Origin: Flaccisagitta enflata
Lineage: Eukaryota > Chaetognatha > Sagittoidea > Aphragmophora
Assembly (NCBI GenBank): GCA_965153355.1
Contig: OZ231127.1
Coordinates: 38,254,001-38,318,000, forward strand
DNA: 64,000 nucleotides
Reading direction: 5' to 3'
Part shown: positions 59,170-64,000 of the stretch, piece after piece
How the letters are laid out: each line of letters starts with the position of its first letter
Position numbering within the stretch: the first letter of the stretch is position 1
Notes under the pieces: generated by a model
What the model was told of the DNA's origin: nothing
Seen by the model: the letters and a program-made list of their open reading frames with translations, nothing else
Databases searched by the model: none
Translations under genes and position numbers: made by a program

Positions 59170-59813
59170 TAAAATCGCCCCAAAGGGGACGAAGTCCTGT
59201 AGAACACAGGGGGACTTTCGTTCGTCCGTTCGTTTGTTTGTTCGTTCGTTCGTTCGTCCCCCCCCTCAGGCCTCAAATCTGGCCTCTGAGACCTCGAATC
59301 TGGCCTCTCAGGCCTCAAACCCAGCCTCTCAGACCTCAAATTCAGCCTCCTAGCCTCCCAGGCCTCAAATGGGGCCTCCCAGGCCTCAAACCTGGCCTCA
59401 CAGGCCTCTCAGGCCTCAAACCTGGCTTCTCAGGCCTCAAACCTGGCCTCTCAGGCCTCAAATTAGGTCTCTCAGGCCTCAATTTATTGCTCTCAGGCTT
59501 CAAATCAGTCCTCTGACCTTTCAAACCTTAATCCAGCTCAATCAAGTCTCAAGTCAGCCCTCTGAAGCTTCCAATTGGCATTCTGAGGCCTTTTATCAGC
59601 CTTCTTAGGCCTCAGTTTAGGCTCTTTGAGACCTTCAATAAGCTCTCTATAGCATCTCATCCACTTCTTCAGGAAGGACAAACGAAAGTCCCCCTGTGTT
59701 CTACAGGACTTCGTCCCCTTCGGGGCCGCTGCCCTGCTTCCCCTCACTCCAATTCACAGTCACTCAAAGCAGGGCAACGGGTATCGCTGACCACATATTG
59801 CCCTTGGGCGACC
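59170..59813 (-). mobile_element. Class F element
   Basis: CGCCCCAAAGGGGACGAAGT, (TTCG)n, about fifteen 21-bp units GGCCTCTCAGGCCTCAAACC T, mirror arm GTTCTACAGGACTTCGTCCC CTTCGGGGCCGCTGCCC, head with GGGCAACGGGTATCGCTGAC CACATATTGCCC. The 21-bp period keeps several frames open on both strands, giving heptad peptides such as LRPQTWP. Confidence 0.78.
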
Positions 59814-60384
59814 TTTTGTAGGATATATCATGGGCCAGGTATCATTTCTTTTTTCAATATAAATATCATATTGAGTATTTTTCAATTTTTTTATCTTTTA
59901 TCATTATTTTTGGTTGATGTGTCATTTTTCTCCCACTTTGGCTAGGAAAGTATAACAAAAAAACATTTTTTCTCTGAAATCACAATTACTGGTATCAATC
60001 GATGTAAATTATCAAGGGCTTTCGATTGATACCCCATAATGCATATCTTAACTACTTTGCCAACATATTTAGCACTATACTGCCTTCGGCGCAGTTCTCG
60101 CGAGACTGTCACTTATTTGAATGTAACTTTCTTACCGATTGAAATCCGTTTGGCGATGCAAATTTGACTTGGAACATGCTGAGCATAAACATGTCACATC
60201 ACCCACCTAATACGTCACCACAAAGACTCACTTAAGCCATATATCACCGCAATAGTCAAGGATAAGGATCCTGTAAGCATCCTTAAAACTGCAAATGTTG
60301 GTGATTTTTAAAACAAGGTGACAACGTGGCAATGTCGAGGGGTGTGGGAAGGGGCAAGCCGTGGGTCATTGTCTTATCGGCGTC

Positions 60385-60617
<233 letters not shown>

Positions 60618-60624
60618 CAATGGA

Positions 60625-60703
60625 ACAAGTGATGCAGGGTCACAATATTGGTGTGGACGGGTGGGTAGGGGCATACAATCCCCATTCACACCCACACCCA
60701 CCC

Positions 60704-60797
<94 letters not shown>

Positions 60798-60915
60798 CAC
60801 ACAGCAGTGTGTAAAATGCGTGTTTTCACATTTTTCAACTTAATTACCAGAGACCAATGGACCAACTGACCGACGGACAAAGCCTCTTATAGAGTTGCGT
60901 GTCCACAACTAAAAA
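60625..60915 (+). mobile_element. Helentron-like element, class C, with internal (CA)n
   Basis: ACAAGTGATGCAGGGTCACA, ATATTGGTGTGGACGGGTGG, GGCATACAATC, a CA run (60709-60793), GACCAACTGACCGACGGACA, AAGCCTCTTATAGA, hairpin GTTGCGTGTCCACAAC, TAAAAA. Confidence 0.82.
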
Positions 60916-61678
60916 CAGATGGACGACTGACAGACAGACAGACAAAGCATTTTTATAGTCCGCGATATAAATAGAACAAAAGATGGAAAGAAATTGTTCA
61001 TTTAAAATGATACAATTTTTGATAGAGCTTTCGACTTTGGGTGGTTGTAGCGTTACTCAGGATGTAAGAAAAAAAAAATCTGAAACCAGATTTGGAATCA
61101 GCACTATCAAATATATATTCCCTGTCGAGTAAAACCGCGAATGGGCCTTTTTGCTAGCGTAAAAGCGTTTTTTGTTGCACTTATCTCAACTCCTTTGAAA
61201 ATGGGTTGTTTTTCATCGCTAAAAGGAGGCATTCTTACTATTGAGACACTATCTACGTTATATCAGATGAAAAAAATTATCAATTAATTATTTCGATAAC
61301 TATTCTGATACTCAATTAGCTCGTTTAAAAAATCAGTCAACTTTTTTTCTCTCTGGTTCTTCCCACAAACCGAACCGCAGACGTTCCTACTTTGGCGCAC
61401 CATGAAGCCGTCAGAAAATCCTCTCAAAGTGCAAAATGTGTTTTGTATTCGATGCCATTGACCATACGGGCGCCTAAGCGCCTCAATCGTAATAACTGCC
61501 TTTTCTATTCATTTTATCTGAACCATACCATTTTTCTTTTCATCTTCTTGTTCACAATTTCTACAGCATGGGTATTATGATCAGCACTCATCATCATATG
61601 CTGAAGCTTGGGAGAGATCTGGTTGAACTCGGGCTAGGGCATCAAGCAAGGAATAGATCAGTAAGAATCAATAACGCT

Positions 61679-61713
61679 TGGCGGACCGTCTTGGCCCGTG
61701 TATCCGGCCTTGT
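61679..61713 (-). mobile_element. Class A element, 5' end only
   Basis: GTCTTGGCCCGTGTATCCGG CCTTGT with no further element sequence. Confidence 0.55.
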
Positions 61714-62318
61714 TTGTTATTTGTAGCCTTGTATACATCTATGTTTGCTAGTAAAGAAATCTTCACAGGCAGTGCTGCAGTGAACCTATTCATGGTTATA
61801 CAAGCCACGTTACATGACCGTGACGTGCAAAACGCCCCACCATGAGCAACTTCGCATAGCAAATTCCCAATTTGGATTGATGAATGATGAGGAATTAAAG
61901 AATAAAGTACATGCAAATTGGAGAGAAAATGGACATGATAGACGCACACGTGCTCATATTTATGGCCTACGGTTGTGTTACTTGAACATAAAACGTATAT
62001 GAAGAACATGACGAACGTACGGGGAAGGGTGCTGGTGGAATAACAATGGAAAAAAAATATATGCGAGCAGTAACTCAAATTATGACAAGGAAATTTATTG
62101 CTGGTGCAAAAAAGAAGAGAATGAATGAGGGTAAAAGAGTATGAGAGATGAGTGTTGGACGAGCTTCGCAAAATATGTCCTTGTCTACAATTACCCACTT
62201 GATCAGTGTTTAGTGGACGAGGTCCGCAGCCTTCAAACCACATTTAATAATTTTGAACTATCATCTTGGAGAACTACAACTTTTAATTGAAAATCAAAAG
62301 CAGATTTGCATTACTTAG

Positions 62319-62324
<6 letters not shown>

Positions 62325-62350
<26 letters not shown>
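62325..62350. repeat. (GA)n microsatellite
   Basis: Short GA run. Confidence 0.9.
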
Positions 62351-62355
<5 letters not shown>

Positions 62356-62619
62356 AAACTGGAGATGATTGTTGGCAGACAAAATCTGGTGGAGGGTCGA
62401 TAGGCAAAAAGAAAAAAAGGCTTTGGTAAATAAACAGATTGTATAGACGGAAGCTTATGGAAAACCAAAATCAGCTAAAAAGTGGAACACGAGAACGAAA
62501 ACGGATATTGGATTTTGCCACACAAATACTAAGCAATGACAAGCAAAAACTTTTTAGTTTACGTGGTGCTTGGATGAGCAACACAATGTAACTTCCATGG
62601 CCAAGGCGGATTTTTCTCT

Positions 62620-63140
62620 TACTCTTACTCTTTTGTTACTTTACTGTAATTCCAGTAAATGACCTACAATTTACTTGCTTACTTTCAGTAATTTACTTTC
62701 TTACTCTGTTACTCTGTTACTTTATTACTTTCTTACTCTCTTACTTTCTTACTTTTTACCTCCTCCATAATTAGCTTTCTTGCTTTCTTACTTTCCTACT
62801 CTTTTACTCAGTTACTTTCATTGGGGTAAATTACTTTATTTTTTGCTTTACTTTACCTAATCATTGGTAAAAGTTGCTATGCCGATAGTAAGTTACCAAG
62901 TTCTTACTTTTTTACCTTGGTAAATATGCCATTTTTCAGTAAATGAAAAATTCCTCTCCTCCAAAATTCCTCTCCTCCAAAAATCCTCTTCCTCTCAATA
63001 GTTCCTCTCCTCAAAATTCCTCCTTTCCAAAATTCCTCTCCTCCGAAATTCCTCTTCTCCAAAATTCCCCAGTAAATAAAAAATCCCTTTCCTTGAAAAT
63101 TCCTCTCCTCCAAAATTCCTCTCCTCCAAAATACTTAGAT
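62620..63140. repeat. TTACTTTC-rich tract and AATTCCTCTCCTCCA array
   Basis: Imperfect TTACTYTC repeats (62620-62850), then about ten copies of AATTCCTCTCCTCCA (62945-63140). Confidence 0.85.
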
Positions 63141-63560
63141 GGAAGTGAAAAGGAAAATTCCCCCCTGGCCACAATTATACTACAAAGTTACAATGTGAGC
63201 AAATCGGTAACAACAAACGCTACAAACAGCAAATTTAGTTTTGAGCAATGTTCCTGTATATCTTGTGTTTGAAATATTGACATTTTGGCAAGGATACATG
63301 GAAATGTGCTTTCGAATTCTCTAAGCAACTAAACACAGGTAAAAAAAGTATCTTTTAGATTCAAGCTTTACTTCAAATTTCTGTCTTCTGCCTTTAATTG
63401 TCTTCCCATTATACTTGCCCCCACTATCTCAAATCCTTTCAACTCATCAACCTAAACAAAAAGAGAATAATTGGCCTTTGGGTTTTTTGTTTTTTGTTTT
63501 TTGTTTTTTGTTTTTTGGCTTTCCATTTCTCTTTGTGTTTGTTTGTAATTCTATCCTTTT

Positions 63561-63690
63561 TAGTCGCGGACACGCGACTCTAAAACTTGCCGTGTCGGTC
63601 GGTAAGTAACATTTTTGAATTACGAGCATTTTTCGCATTACTGCTCCTGCCAAACCGTCCGCGACTGGATTGCCGTGTATCCGGCCTTGT
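63561..63690 (-). mobile_element. Helentron-like element, class A, complete
   Basis: TAGTCGCGGACACGCGACTC, AACTTGCCGTGTCGG, ATTACTGCTCCTGCC, CCGTCCGCGACTGGATTGCC, CCGGCCTTGT. Confidence 0.88.
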
Positions 63691-63696
63691 TTTTTT

Positions 63697-63902
63697 AGTA
63701 GCGTGCTACGCGACTCTACATCCCGCTATGTCGGTACGTCGCTCCGTCAGTCCGTCGGTTGGTTGGTCGGTTGGTCTGTCGGTCGGTCCCCTTTTAACGT
63801 TTTCGGCGTTTTTGAGCTCCTGCCCAAATGCCCCAGAGACCTTCTCGAGCACCTCTCCTGCCTGCCCTCACGCGACTAGGGTAGCCGTGTATCCGGCCTT
63901 GC
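63697..63902 (-). mobile_element. Helentron-like element, class A, long form
   Basis: TAGTAGCGTGCTACGCGACT C, CATCCCGCTATGTCGG, (GTCG/GTTG)n, GAGCTCCTGCCCAAATGCC, CACGCGACTAGGGTAGCCGT, CCGGCCTTGC. Separated from its neighbours only by T-runs. Confidence 0.85.
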
Positions 63903-63907
63903 TTTTT

Positions 63908-64000
63908 CAGTCCCGTGCTACGCGACTCTTCAGCACGCTTTGTCCATCCGTTGGTTGGCCGGTTGGTTGTCACATTTCTTTTTAGTTTTTATGTCTTGGC
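63908..64000 (-). mobile_element. Class A element, runs off the window
   Basis: CAGTCCCGTGCTACGCGACT C, CACGCTTTGTCCATCC, (GTTG)n, GTCACATTTC. The 5' side lies beyond 64000. Confidence 0.75.

Noticed and set aside
61668-62243. 191-residue minus-strand ORF
   Set aside because: Begins or ends in a class A fragment, composition is non-protein-like and no family is recognised.

Overview
This is eukaryotic nuclear DNA, most likely from an invertebrate animal. It has spliced exons, introns of up to 30.7 kb, very dense microsatellites and many non-autonomous transposons. The species cannot be named from the sequence. Abundant elements with (GTCY)n microsatellites and a possible 165-bp tandem core recall mollusc and insect Helentron-associated repeats, but that is only a hint.

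The one host gene I recognise is a KIBRA/WWC homologue (Hippo-pathway scaffold), read on the minus strand from high to low coordinates. Six internal exons were built from splice sites and reading phase: 56378-56536 (acidic region), 25612-25723, 13720-13886 (SKTF...LNRSDSD), 9216-9716 (low-complexity exon with Q33), 7799-7961 and 6898-6993 (C-terminal coiled-coil and ELPSWF region). All phases join correctly. The WW and C2 exons should lie beyond 64000, and the last exons beyond position 1. Almost everything else is intron or flank.

The dominant mobile family (about 40 pieces) resembles Helentron-associated elements. Copies start with ACAAG, usually followed by a short 5' hairpin and a subterminal repeat. 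The subterminal repeat pairs with a 3' hairpin, which is preceded by (GACC)n and followed by AAAAA. At least four hairpin classes occur (A GTCGCG, B GATGCG, C GTTGCG/GTTGTG, D GGTGTG). A larger class, F, has the same plan with a 21-bp minisatellite, which makes big palindromes. I found no Rep/helicase, so these copies look non-autonomous.

Other elements include several long foldback elements, a hAT-type element with a perfect 8-bp target duplication, TA-flanked elements (one Tigger-like), two remnants of a LINE with a restriction-like endonuclease, and a tRNA-derived SINE head. Many are nested, so relative ages can be read. Microsatellites of GA/TC, CA/GT, ATC, CAA and GTCY fill much of the rest and create long artefactual ORFs.

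Layout: 1-6897 repeats and foldbacks; 6898-9716 three kibra exons; 9717-25611 introns with microsatellites, class A-C elements and foldbacks around the 13.7-kb exon; 25724-56377 one huge intron with most nested elements and the LINE remnants; 56378-56536 acidic exon; 56537-64000 repeats only. The exons make one protein; the mobile elements show no functional link to it beyond lying in its introns.
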